Below, piece by piece: positions 1-9,484 of a stretch of DNA of 64,000 nt. The notes beneath the pieces were generated by a model. The model saw nothing but the letters and a program-made list of their open reading frames with translations, ran no database searches and had not been told where the DNA came from. Origin of the DNA: CAYJLF01 sp964371055 (GTDB lineage Bacteria; Eisenbacteria; RBG-16-71-46; CAIMUX01); NCBI GenBank assembly GCA_964371055.1, contig CAYJLF010000026.1, positions 1 to 64,000 on the forward strand, given 5' to 3'. Numbering within the stretch: position 1 is the stretch's first letter; every line of letters starts with the position of its first letter. Position numbers and translations under genes: made by a program.

Positions 1-1
1 C

Positions 2-491
2 GAGCGCGATGTGCGCGCCGCGCCACACCAGCCGCGCGTCATCCCGGGCCCCGGCGGCGCAAGGCGCGCTCAAGGCGAGCCCGCAACCACCGCAACCCCG
101 TCGCCCGCCGACGGAGGAAGCGGCGCCCGTCGGAGCGCGATGTGCGCGCCGCGCCACACCAGCCGCGCGTCACCCCGGGCCCCGGCGGCGCAAGGCGCGC
201 TCAAGGCGAGCCCGCACCGTTCGGCCAGCACGCTGGCGAGCCGTTCGCGCGAAGGCGGGCCCGCGACGACCGAGGCGGGCCCTCGCACCGCGAGGCAAGG
301 CGCGCTCAAGGCGAGCCCGCCCCGTTCTAATGGCACGCTGGCGAGCCGCTCGCGCGAGGGCACACCCCGCGGAGCCCCACCTGGCTCGATGGGCGCAGCG
401 AGGATGTGCCTGAGCGCGATGTGCGCGCCGCGCCACACCATCCGCGCGTCATCCCGGGCCCCGGCGGCGCCAGGCGCGCTCAAGGCGAGCC
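2..491. repeat. Mosaic of GC-rich direct repeats, no gene
   Basis: An 80-bp unit is present three times with few differences, at about 2-81, 133-212 and 412-491. Its last 22 bases recur alone at 297-318, and a second short motif (cacgctggcgagccg) occurs near 230 and 333. The repeats keep several frames open, so long ORFs appear on both strands, but none resembles a known protein and the peptide repeats simply follow the DNA repeats. The block lies directly beyond the 3' end of the dipeptidase gene. It is best read as a non-coding intergenic repeat array whose left edge is cut by the window. Confidence 0.75.
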
Positions 492-517
492 CTCAACGAC
501 CGAGGCCGACGACCGCA

Positions 518-2059
518 TCAGCGCCCATCCACCCCAGCCAGATCCGCCAGAATCGCCTTCAGGAAGTCGAAGGTCACCGCGACCGACTCGACGTAAACCC
601 GCTCGTCCGGGCTGTGCGCCCCCTTGATGTCGGGACCGAAGGAGATCATGTCCATGCCCGGCACACGGTCGCCGATGATGCCGCACTCCAGGCCCGCGTG
701 GATCGCGGTGACTCGTGGATCACGCCCGTGCAGGTCGTGGAATACCCGGCGACAGACGGAGAGCACCGGCGAGGCCAGGTTCGGCTTCCAGCCAGGATAG
801 GCATTCCCGGCCCGCACCTCCGCTCCCGCCAGTTCTCCCGCCGCGCGTGCCTGGCGCACCAGGTCGAAGAGCTCAGGCATCGATGAGCTTCTCGCCATCC
901 CTCCCGTCGTGATCTCCATCCGTCCGTCTTCGGTCGCGGCCGTCTTGACCGTGGCCACGTTGTTCGAGGTCTGGACCAGCTCCCGCATCTCGGGCACCAC
1001 CGCCTGCACGCCATGGGGCAACGCGTTGATCCCACGCAGGACGCGCAGCGAATCCACGTCGGAGAGCGCCGCCGCGCGCACCGGCTCCACCGCCTCGACG
1101 CTGATGCGGCACCCCGGCTCCGTACCCGCCCGCCACTGCTCCTCCACGCGCGCAGCCGCCGCCTGCAAAGCCGCCACCAGTCCCGACGGGCCCGCCACCA
1201 GCCCCTGAGCTTCCCGCGCCAGGGCGTTCCGCAGCCCTCCTCCGTTCAGTTCGACGATGCGGAGTCCCGAAGCCTCCCCCGCGGTTCCCGGCCCCCCGGC
1301 CACCGGAACCCCTTCCTCGGTCAGCACGCGGCTCAGCAGGCGGACCGCGTTGCCACGATTCTCATGGATGTCGCCACCGGAGTGCCCGCCCCGCAGTCCC
1401 TTCACCGACACGCGAGCGAACTCCAGTCCAGGCGCGACCGGCGAGGTCTCGAGCACCCAGCGCAACGAGAGGTCACAGCCGCCGGCGCAGCCGACATAGA
1501 GCGCGTCGTCCTCACAGTCGAGGTTCAGCATCGTTCGTCCGCGGAAGAACTCCGGGGCGAGGTGGTTCGCGCCGCCCATCCCCATCTCCTCGTCGATCGT
1601 GCAGAGGATCTCGAGCGGACCGTGTACAACCTCGGAGTCGGTCGCCGCCGCCCACGCCAGCGCCAGGCCGATGCCGTTATCCGCACCGAGGGTCGTGCCG
1701 TCGGCGCGGACGATGACGCGGCCATCCTGCTGGTCGGAATCGACCAGGAGCCGGATCGGATCGGAATCGAAGTCGTGGTCGGTCGCGGCGTTCTTCTCGC
1801 AGACCATGTCGAGATGCCCCTGGAGGGTGACCCACGGGGCGGCTTCGTGTCCCGGCGTGGCGGGAACCTCGATGAGCAGGTTGCCGACGGCATCCTCGCG
1901 GGTGCGGAATCCGCGTTCCTCCGCCAGGGACCGGACCCGCGCGCGCACCCGCTCTTCTTTCTTCGACGGGCGCGGCACCGCCGCCAGCTCGGCGAAGAAG
2001 CTCCAGACGGCGGCGGGGCGCAGATCCTGGTAGCGGGGCAGGGGCTTCGTCTCGGACAT
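518..2059 (-). CDS. pepD: Aminoacyl-histidine dipeptidase, PepD type (M20 family)
   Basis: Cytosolic metallopeptidase predicted to hydrolyse dipeptides such as Xaa-His using two zinc ions. The 513-residue product shows the M20 ligand motifs in order: GHLDM near residue 82, GADNGIG near 127, the IDEEMGMGG glutamates near 157, LDCED near 181, and C-terminal HAGLECG and HSPDE. These are the landmarks of the cytosol non-specific dipeptidase subgroup, usually about 480-500 residues, so the gene is full length. The start MSETKPLP fits the family. It stands alone: upstream is a divergent secreted-protein gene, downstream the repeat block. Identification by motif, with high confidence at family level; substrate range is inferred. 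Confidence 0.93.
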   Translation of the reverse strand: MSETKPLPRYQDLRPAAVWSFFAELAAVPRPSKKEERVRARVRSLAEERGFRTREDAVGNLLIEVPATPGHEAAPWVTLQGHLDMVCEKNAATDHDFDSDPIRLLVDSDQQDGRVIVRADGTTLGADNGIGLALAWAAATDSEVVHGPLEILCTIDEEMGMGGANHLAPEFFRGRTMLNLDCEDDALYVGCAGGCDLSLRWVLETSPVAPGLEFARVSVKGLRGGHSGGDIHENRGNAVRLLSRVLTEEGVPVAGGPGTAGEASGLRIVELNGGGLRNALAREAQGLVAGPSGLVAALQAAAARVEEQWRAGTEPGCRISVEAVEPVRAAALSDVDSLRVLRGINALPHGVQAVVPEMRELVQTSNNVATVKTAATEDGRMEITTGGMARSSSMPELFDLVRQARAAGELAGAEVRAGNAYPGWKPNLASPVLSVCRRVFHDLHGRDPRVTAIHAGLECGIIGDRVPGMDMISFGPDIKGAHSPDERVYVESVAVTFDFLKAILADLAGVDGR

Positions 2060-2258
2060 GCTGGCCTCCCATGAGAACGGGTTTTTCGTGCATCACCGGA
2101 CGAGAGCGTAGCCGGAAGGCCGTCCCGTGTGAAACAGGATCCATGGCTCCGGGCGACGAACCGATCACCCCTCTCCGTCCTGCCCCATGGCCTGCCCCAT
2201 TGCCTGCCCCCCGGCAAAGGCGTATCCTTGTCTGCGCCCATCCGAGAGGAGGATTCCC

Positions 2259-4064
2259 ATGCGCCGCACCATCCGCATCCCCGTCCTGTCGCCCGTCCCG
2301 GTCGCCACCCTGCTGTTGGCCGTCCTCATCGGCGGGACAGGGTTGCTGCTGACTCCCCCCGCCCTCGCCCAGACCCAACCGCTTCCTGATCCCGAGGCGA
2401 ATTCGATCGGCCCGACCGTCACCGGGCCGGCCGGTTCCACGCGAGTGGCCTGGCCGACGCACCGCGTCAACTGGCTGCTCGAGCTGGACCGGACGGTCGA
2501 CTTCCTGGACGTCTGGCAGTACCGGACCCCGGGGACGAACTTCGGCGGGATGATCGAGGCGGAAGGCGGGCCGCTTGGCGGGGTGATCCAGACCGACAAC
2601 ACGCTCGAGGCGATCTGGGTCTGGTCCCATTACCGGCTTCTGACCGGCGACACCAGCTATGACGACAACATTCACGATGCATGGATCTACTGCCAGAACT
2701 TCCCCGCCTGGCTGGAGGAGGGGGGTAACGGCTACTACCGCGTGCACAACTGCGCCTGGGCCCTCACCGCGGAGAGCGCGTACCGCGCCGCGACGGGCGA
2801 CACTACCTTCATGGCCTACGGCCGGACCAGCGCCGAGTACATCAAGAACACGCCGCTCTTCCTCAACCAGTTGCAGCGCCTGAACGCGATGGTGCAGGGA
2901 TGGGCCGCCGGCAATCTCTACCTCTACGCCGAGGAACTGGCCAACGAGACCTGGCGGCAGAAGGCCCTCGACTACGGCGAGACGATGATCGACTGGATCG
3001 CGGTCAACCCCGCGACCAACCTGGCCTTCGAGACCTGGGCGATGTCGGCCGGCACGATCGTCTGGGGGATCTGCAACTCGACCTTCCGCGCCGACCAACC
3101 ACGGGGCGCGCTCTGGATCGAGAACTACGGAGCGCTCGTCGACACCTTCCAGGTCTGGTACAACGTCCCGAATGACGGCTACGATTGGGACAACTCCTGG
3201 AACGTGGCTTACCTCAACGCGCACTTCGCGATGGGCGATGTCTCCGGCGATCCTCACTACACCCGCATGGGCGAGAAACTGACCCGGCAGCTCAACTCCT
3301 ACGACACGGACGACGACGGCGGCATCCAGGCAACCACCCAGGATCCTGAGACGATCGACATGAGCTGGGTGAGCTGCTATCTCGCGAAGTTTGGCTACGC
3401 GCGGATGGTCGGCACACCGCCGGAGACCGACGCAGGTCTCCTGGAGTTCACCACGCTGCACGAGGGAGATGTCTTCTACCTGGGCGAAGGGCCCGCGGTG
3501 CCGATTCGCGTCGCGGCCACGAACTTCGGCCTGCTTCCTCTCACCGGCGTCGAGGTGCACCTGGCCGGGGCTGATACCGGTTCCGCGGTCGTCGATCTTC
3601 CCTTCGTCGGCCTCGAGGAGGTCGAGCTCAGCCCAGGCTGGCTGCCGTCCGTCCCCGGAGTCCATGAGTTCCTGGCCTGGACGACCGTCGCGGGCGACGA
3701 GGACGTCAGCAACGACACGCTGACCGTACGCGTCTCCGTCATCGACCCGGCGGCCGTGGACGACGGCCCCGGAGGCTCCTCCGCGGACTCCCGGCGCGTC
3801 TCGATCGCTCCCAATCCATCCCGCGGCGGATCGCTGATCACCTTCGCCGCGCCACCGTGGCAGGACGGCCACGTTGAGCTCTTCGCACTGGATGGACGGC
3901 AGGTTCGGGGGTGGCCGGTGGAGGCGGGTGTGTCCCGCACGCTTCGGTTCACCTGGGACGGCCGCGATGCCTCCGGGCAGCCGGCGCCGGCCGGGATCTA
4001 CTTCGTGCGCGCGGAATGGGGCGGGAAGGTCGAAACGAGGAAGCTGGTCCGGCTGGGCGACTGA
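2259..4064 (+). CDS. Secreted protein with CARDB-like and FlgD-type sorting domains
   Basis: 601 residues from the ATG at 2259, chosen over an upstream in-frame ATG because gagaggagga sits just before it and a signal peptide begins there (basic residues, a long Leu/Val-rich core, then ALAQTQ). The region to about residue 395 is rich in Trp, Tyr and Asn and looks all-helical, possibly an alpha/alpha-toroid such as a glycoside hydrolase, but no catalytic motif was recognised. Residues about 400-500 resemble a CARDB adhesion module. The tail (PNPSRGG, then FTWDGRDASGQPAPAGIYFVR) is a FlgD-Ig or type IX-like sorting domain typical of exported proteins in FCB bacteria. Converges with the kinase gene, leaving a 28-bp gap. 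Confidence 0.8.
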   Translation: MRRTIRIPVLSPVPVATLLLAVLIGGTGLLLTPPALAQTQPLPDPEANSIGPTVTGPAGSTRVAWPTHRVNWLLELDRTVDFLDVWQYRTPGTNFGGMIEAEGGPLGGVIQTDNTLEAIWVWSHYRLLTGDTSYDDNIHDAWIYCQNFPAWLEEGGNGYYRVHNCAWALTAESAYRAATGDTTFMAYGRTSAEYIKNTPLFLNQLQRLNAMVQGWAAGNLYLYAEELANETWRQKALDYGETMIDWIAVNPATNLAFETWAMSAGTIVWGICNSTFRADQPRGALWIENYGALVDTFQVWYNVPNDGYDWDNSWNVAYLNAHFAMGDVSGDPHYTRMGEKLTRQLNSYDTDDDGGIQATTQDPETIDMSWVSCYLAKFGYARMVGTPPETDAGLLEFTTLHEGDVFYLGEGPAVPIRVAATNFGLLPLTGVEVHLAGADTGSAVVDLPFVGLEEVELSPGWLPSVPGVHEFLAWTTVAGDEDVSNDTLTVRVSVIDPAAVDDGPGGSSADSRRVSIAPNPSRGGSLITFAAPPWQDGHVELFALDGRQVRGWPVEAGVSRTLRFTWDGRDASGQPAPAGIYFVRAEWGGKVETRKLVRLGD

Positions 4065-4092
4065 CCAAAGGGCGATGCTGCGGCGACTTCCG

Positions 4093-7000
4093 CTACAGCG
4101 TCGGCAGATCCTCTCCCGACCTCTCCCTGGACGCGGCGGCCGGCTCGCGCCTCGGGCGGGCCAGCACCCGCTCGATCGCCTCCGCGAGCAGGTTGAGCTG
4201 GACCGGCTTGGCAACATAGTCGTCCATCCCCACGAGCAGGCACTTCTCTCGATCGCCCTTCATCGCGTTCGCCGTCATGGCGATGATCGGCACCTCGTGG
4301 TCGAGAACGGCGGAGTTCGGACCGCGGATGTCCCGGGTCGCCTCGTAGCCATCCATCTCAGGCATCTGGCAATCCATGAAGACAAGGTCGTAGGGAATCC
4401 GCGCGAGGGCGAGCACGGCCTCGATCCCGTTGCCGGCGACATCCGCGCGATAGCCGAGCCGCTTGAGCAGGGCCAGCGCCACCTTCTGGTTGGTCGGATT
4501 GTCCTCGACGATGAGGATCCGTAGAGCGCGTCGCCCGGCCATGACCAAAGCGGTCCATTCCGTCGAGACAGACGTGCCGGAAAGGGACCCGGATCCCTCC
4601 CCGGTCCGGGTCTCGCCCGCTCGGTCGATCAGATCGCCGGCCGACCTCGCGTCGAGGACCTGCGCGACGATGCTGCGGAGCTGCGCCTCCCTCAACGGCT
4701 TGTTGACCGTCCCGGCGACCAGCCGGTGACGGCCGAGCTCAGGATCGATCCTCTGCCCCAGGGGCGCCATGACCACGATCGGGATGGCCGCGCGAGCGAG
4801 CTTGTCGGGCAAGGAGCATCGGGGTTCCGCGAGTGCGCCTCTTCCCGCCTCGGCTCCCCGTCCCGAATCGAGGAGGACGCAGCGATACAATTCCGCCCCG
4901 ACGGGGGCGGATTGGATCTGATCGCACGCGGAGTCGCCGTCGCTGACCTCCTCGACGATGGCTCCCGCCGCGCCGAGGATGGTCGCCGCCACAGTCCGGG
5001 TGGTCTTCGAGGCGCTGATCACCATGATCCGGGCACCGGCCAGCGATGCTGCCTGGGGCGACGACCCGGCCCGCTCCGGAGTCGGTGCGATCCGCTTGAG
5101 CCGGACCGTGAACCAGAATGTCGAACCGGCGCCGACCTCGCTCTCCACGCCGATCCGCCCGCCCATCAGCTCGGCGAGTTGCTTCGAGATCGCGAGGCCC
5201 AGGCCCGTGCCGCCGAATCTGCGCGTGGTGGAGCCGTCGACCTGCATGAACGGCGTGAAGAGCATGCGGATCCGGTCCCTCGGGATCCCGATCCCCGTGT
5301 CCCGGATCGTGAACCGGAGCGAGACCCGATCCGCGTCCGCTTCCTCCACGCTGACCCGGATGAAGACTTCGCCCTTCTCCGTGAACTTGATCGCGTTGCC
5401 GCCGAGATTGACCACGATCTGCCGCAGACGACCCGGGTCGCCAGCGACGCAGATGGGCACCGCCGGATCGATCAGGCAGGCCAGATCGACCCCTTTCTCG
5501 TGTGCCCGCACCGCCAGCATCTCCGCCGCGTCTTCCATCACCGAGCGGAGGTCGAACTCCAGCTCTTCCAGGTCGAGCTTCTTCGCTTCGATCTTCGAGA
5601 AGTCGAGGATGTCGTTGATCAGCGAGAGGAGGCTCTCCCCGCTGGTGCGGACCACTTCCGCGTACTGCCGCTGCTCGGGACTCAGATTGGTATCGAGCAG
5701 AAGCCCGGTCATACCGATGACGCCATTCATGGGCGTGCGGATCTCGTGGCTCATGCTGGCGAGGAACTGGCTCTTGGCCGCGTTCGCCAGTTCGGCATCG
5801 GTTGCGAGGTCGTTCGCGCGCCGGGTCAACTCTTCCAAATGTCGATTCAGCGCCTCCATCTCCGTCATGGAAGCGCGTAAGGCCTCTTCGGCCCGCTTGC
5901 GATCATGGATGTCGACGAACGACTCGATCAGGACCGACCGTTCACCCAGGGTGGCCCGGACGACCGACTTGATCACCGGGAGACGAGTGCCATCAGCCCG
6001 GACGACCTCGCGCTCGGCCTGGTGGACCTCGCAACCAAGATCCGTGACCGGACACCGCCCGACTTCCGACGGGCAGATGAAACGGTGGCAGACCTGCCCC
6101 AGCACGTCGGATTCCGCCACCCCGAACAGGTCCAGTGCCTTCGGATTGGCGCTCAGAACCTGGTGCGACTCGGCGTCGATGGTGAGGATCCCGGCGTCGA
6201 GCGAGTCGAGGATCATCCCGTGGCGGCGCTCGCCCTCCATCAAGGCTCGCGTCCGCTCGCCGACCTGGCGCTCGAGCTCGATCTGCTGCCGTCGCAGCAG
6301 CCCGACGATGCCGGCGACGGCGAAGCTCAGAAGCGCGCCGAAGAACGCGACCGCCATCCAGCCCCCGGGCCGATGCCCGGCGGCATAGCCCTCTCCGGGA
6401 GAAGACGCGATGATCCAGGTCTGATCGAAGACGAAGAGGGGATGGATCACCGCGGCCTTCAGCGGTCCGCCCCACGCGGCTTCGCTCTTCCCCGGTCGGG
6501 CCGGGTCATCAGAGTCCGGGAAGGCGCCGAGCACGATCAGCCCGGACTCGTCGGTCAAGTCGATCAGCTCGACTTCAATGTTGCTGTCGTCATGGTTGCC
6601 GACCGTCATGGCCTGGTTCAGAACGGTCCGCAGCCGCAAGAGACCTGCGGCGAACCCCTTCGTCGTCGTCCTGTCCGGCCCGAAGGCGGGCTGGAAGACG
6701 AACACCGCGGACTCTCCGAGGCCTTCGGAAGCGCGGCCATGGATCACGACGGCGACCGGAAGTCGCGCCTTGGCCGCTTCGCGAAGGGCCGCACGCACCG
6801 TCGGATCCGCCCCGACGTCGGAGCCCAGTCGTGCCTGGTTCTCCGGCAACGGCGTGACGTACGCGAGCGGATAGTGCTCTTCCCCCCCCGGGGCGGACAC
6901 GACGGGGACCCAGCCCAACACGTCGACCGCCGACGCACGCGCCAGCGACCCGGCGTAGGTCTCGAACTCCTCCCTCGTGACCGACTCGCTTCCTTCGAAG

Positions 7001-8022
7001 AAGCGCGCGATCCCGTGCACGTCGCGACGGAGGTCATGCAGCGCCTGGCCCAGGAGGTGCGTCTTCGCGTCCGCCAGGGTCTCGAAAGCACTCTCGGCCC
7101 GCCGGAGCTCGACGCCCCGCACCATGACCGCGACCAGCATGGTGACCACCAACCCGAGCGCGGCGGTCACGATCGCGTCAGCGTGGTGCATCGGGCGACT
7201 TCGATCCAGCGTCGCCCTCCGATCACTCCACTCCAGCAACCACAGCCCTCCCAGGAAAGCCAGCGCCAGCGCCAGGCCGCAAAGGAGGACCGCAGCGCGC
7301 GCCGCGGCGATCCGGGACTCGAGTTCCTTGGTGGAGAGATCGACGCCCACGACGGCGAGAACCTCGTTCGCGCCAGGGCTGACGACGGGGGCGAAGCCAG
7401 AGATGATCCTGCCGTGTGCCGTCGCGCGGGGTCCGATCGATCGAGGAACGGCGGTGCGGAAGACCTCGCGCAGCTCGGCCGGCGGCTCCTCGTACCTCGA
7501 CCCCGGCGGGGCCGCGAGAGGGACATCCTCATCCCGGCTCCCGGGACCGAAGTAGAGATCCGCGTCCCGCTGAACGACGGTGTAGATGTCGGGCAGGGCT
7601 GCGTATCGCGAGTAGTTGCGCACATGGGCGCGGAGACGGCGCCAACCGGGATGGGAGACCTCGCCCGACTCGATCGCGGAGTCAGAGACGAGATGGGGGT
7701 CGATCCCTTCGGCGATCGCCGTCGCCTGGCGCAGCACCCGCCCGACCTCCTTCTCGGTCTCGACGCGGACGCGCTGCGCGACGCCGAGCAGGGTCAGGAT
7801 CAAAGTCAGAGCGATCGCGACGGCAAAGGCAATCCTCCGGGGCTGAACGATGCGGTGCGCCGGTCCGGCATTACCGTCCGGCGAGAGAACAGCCTGCGCT
7901 CGTCCGCCGTCTGCAACGACGGCCGGCGCGGCGAGATCCGGCCGTGAAACCGCAGCCTTTTTCAACCGATCGCCGAACACAATGCCACCTGAGCCCCCCA
8001 GCGGTACGCGGCGGCCGGTCAC
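4093..8022 (-). CDS. Hybrid sensor histidine kinase with CHASE, PAS and two receiver domains
   Basis: Membrane-bound hybrid kinase of 1309 residues. A transmembrane segment near residue 70 is followed by an extracytoplasmic region, two more membrane segments (about 240 and 285), a CHASE-like sensor region (about 310-530), a fourth membrane segment near 560 and a PAS domain (about 605-720). The HisKA H-box is SHEIRTPMNGVIG; the ATPase domain has DTGIGIP and GTGLGLAIS. The first receiver-like domain (from VMVISASK, about 1015-1125) lacks the acidic pocket and the phospho-acceptor aspartate and is probably degenerate. The second (VEDNPTNQ, FMDCQMPEMDG, KP) is intact. No HPt domain is present, so phosphotransfer onward needs another protein. 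Ligand unknown. Confidence 0.93.
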   Translation of the reverse strand: MTGRRVPLGGSGGIVFGDRLKKAAVSRPDLAAPAVVADGGRAQAVLSPDGNAGPAHRIVQPRRIAFAVAIALTLILTLLGVAQRVRVETEKEVGRVLRQATAIAEGIDPHLVSDSAIESGEVSHPGWRRLRAHVRNYSRYAALPDIYTVVQRDADLYFGPGSRDEDVPLAAPPGSRYEEPPAELREVFRTAVPRSIGPRATAHGRIISGFAPVVSPGANEVLAVVGVDLSTKELESRIAAARAAVLLCGLALALAFLGGLWLLEWSDRRATLDRSRPMHHADAIVTAALGLVVTMLVAVMVRGVELRRAESAFETLADAKTHLLGQALHDLRRDVHGIARFFEGSESVTREEFETYAGSLARASAVDVLGWVPVVSAPGGEEHYPLAYVTPLPENQARLGSDVGADPTVRAALREAAKARLPVAVVIHGRASEGLGESAVFVFQPAFGPDRTTTKGFAAGLLRLRTVLNQAMTVGNHDDSNIEVELIDLTDESGLIVLGAFPDSDDPARPGKSEAAWGGPLKAAVIHPLFVFDQTWIIASSPGEGYAAGHRPGGWMAVAFFGALLSFAVAGIVGLLRRQQIELERQVGERTRALMEGERRHGMILDSLDAGILTIDAESHQVLSANPKALDLFGVAESDVLGQVCHRFICPSEVGRCPVTDLGCEVHQAEREVVRADGTRLPVIKSVVRATLGERSVLIESFVDIHDRKRAEEALRASMTEMEALNRHLEELTRRANDLATDAELANAAKSQFLASMSHEIRTPMNGVIGMTGLLLDTNLSPEQRQYAEVVRTSGESLLSLINDILDFSKIEAKKLDLEELEFDLRSVMEDAAEMLAVRAHEKGVDLACLIDPAVPICVAGDPGRLRQIVVNLGGNAIKFTEKGEVFIRVSVEEADADRVSLRFTIRDTGIGIPRDRIRMLFTPFMQVDGSTTRRFGGTGLGLAISKQLAELMGGRIGVESEVGAGSTFWFTVRLKRIAPTPERAGSSPQAASLAGARIMVISASKTTRTVAATILGAAGAIVEEVSDGDSACDQIQSAPVGAELYRCVLLDSGRGAEAGRGALAEPRCSLPDKLARAAIPIVVMAPLGQRIDPELGRHRLVAGTVNKPLREAQLRSIVAQVLDARSAGDLIDRAGETRTGEGSGSLSGTSVSTEWTALVMAGRRALRILIVEDNPTNQKVALALLKRLGYRADVAGNGIEAVLALARIPYDLVFMDCQMPEMDGYEATRDIRGPNSAVLDHEVPIIAMTANAMKGDREKCLLVGMDDYVAKPVQLNLLAEAIERVLARPRREPAAASRERSGEDLPTL

Positions 8023-8281
8023 CCGCGGCGGTCGCCCCGTACGCCAAGTGTCCCGATGCCCTTCGTCTCTTCCTGAGGCCAGGAATCGATCCGATCTCCG
8101 CCACCATCCGACCTTCGTATGTGGATCGCCTTTGGCCTGATGGAGTTATCGGCCCGACGCCCGGGGGACATTGAATGGGAAATGCCGCGGAGGGACAGGC
8201 CCGTAACACGTTGCTGTGTAATACGATACAATGGGGGCTGACCGGCGCGGCGCGCTGCCCGGGATGCTTCCGCCGAATCCC

Positions 8282-9484
8282 CTATTCCGCCGCCAGGGCG
8301 GTCACCGGATCGAGCCGGGCCGCGCGACCGGCCGGCAGGATCCCGCTGAGCAATCCGACCACGAAGCTGATGGCAAGCGCCAGTGCCACAAAGAGCGGCG
8401 GCGTCTGCACCGGCAGAGCCGGCAGGAGGAGATGCACGAGCTGAGCGATCCCGACTCCGATCGCCAGGCCGACGACGCCGCCCGCCGTCGAAAGGAGGAG
8501 CGCCTCCGCCAGGAAGAGCCAGAGGATCTGCCGCGGAGTGGCTCCGAGCGCCCTGGCGAGTCCGATCTCCGCCGTCCGCTCGTGCACCGCGATCCACATC
8601 ATCGTCAGGATGCCGATCGCGCCGACGAGAAGCGAGATCGCTCCGATGCCGATCACCGCCAGACTGACGACGCGAAGGACCCGATCCAGCGTCTCGAGCA
8701 TCCCGGTCTGGGTGGTGACCGTGAAGTCTTCGTTCCCGGCATGGCGACGGATCAGTTCCCGCCGCAGGCGCGCGGCGATCGAGTCGATCACGGACGAGTT
8801 CGACGCCACCACGTCGATCTCCTGCAGGTCGTCGCGATTGAAGAGCGGCATCGCCAAGGAGACCGGGATGTAGACCGCGTCATCGATGTCGAAGCCGAGA
8901 AACTGACCCTTCGACTCCATCACCCCGACGACACGAAAGCGTTGCCCGCCGATCCGCACGAACTGCCCCAGGGCCGGGCTTTCGGCAAACAGCTCCCGCT
9001 TGAGCGTCGGCCCGAGCACCGCGACGGGACTGGCGTGACGAGGATCGCCGGCCGGCAGGAAGCGGCCGGAGCGCACCGCCATGCGCCACGCGCCCGGGGC
9101 TTCGGCCGTCACCCCGTAGACATAGACGTGACGGGTGCGCCCGTCGTGCTCGACACCGGCGGTTCCCATCGTGGTGGGAACGACCGCCTCGATCCCGGGA
9201 ATCCGGGAGAGAGCTTCAGCGTCCGCCAGGGTCAGCGGATGGGTGACCCCGCCGATCGCGCCCGGCATGCCGGTCGTCTCGATCCGGCCGGGGTTGACCG
9301 AGATGAGGTTCGTCCCGAACTGCGTGAACTCGGTCAGGATGAACCGGCGCGCGCCCTCTCCGATCGACGTCAGGAGGATGACCGAAGAGATGCCGATCAC
9401 GATCCCGAGCATGGTCAGGATCGAGCGCTGCCGATGGCCGCGCACCGACCCGAGGGCGTAGCGTGCGACATCCTCGATCATCAT
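8282..9484 (-). CDS. MacB-like ABC transporter permease (second of two)
   Basis: 400-residue FtsX/MacB-type permease: one membrane segment near the N-terminus (ILTMLGIVIGISSVILLTSIGEGA), a large periplasmic domain, and three membrane segments in the C-terminal FtsX region (TAEIGLARALGATPRQILWLFLAEALLLS motif). It is the last gene of a four-gene operon: its start overlaps the stop of the preceding permease by 4 bases. Two similar but distinct permeases probably form a heterodimer. Such mechanotransmission exporters move lipoproteins, peptides, antibiotics or lipids; the substrate here cannot be told. Confidence 0.92.
   Translation of the reverse strand: MMIEDVARYALGSVRGHRQRSILTMLGIVIGISSVILLTSIGEGARRFILTEFTQFGTNLISVNPGRIETTGMPGAIGGVTHPLTLADAEALSRIPGIEAVVPTTMGTAGVEHDGRTRHVYVYGVTAEAPGAWRMAVRSGRFLPAGDPRHASPVAVLGPTLKRELFAESPALGQFVRIGGQRFRVVGVMESKGQFLGFDIDDAVYIPVSLAMPLFNRDDLQEIDVVASNSSVIDSIAARLRRELIRRHAGNEDFTVTTQTGMLETLDRVLRVVSLAVIGIGAISLLVGAIGILTMMWIAVHERTAEIGLARALGATPRQILWLFLAEALLLSTAGGVVGLAIGVGIAQLVHLLLPALPVQTPPLFVALALAISFVVGLLSGILPAGRAARLDPVTALAAE

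Noticed and set aside
5905..7947. 680-residue plus-strand ORF inside the hybrid kinase
   Set aside because: Antisense shadow rich in Arg, Asp and Gly with no motif; the minus-strand kinase explains this region.
8200..8240. tacaat-type -10 box in the gap between the hybrid kinase and the export operon
   Set aside because: On the plus strand it would read no gene, and no -35 box is at the right distance.
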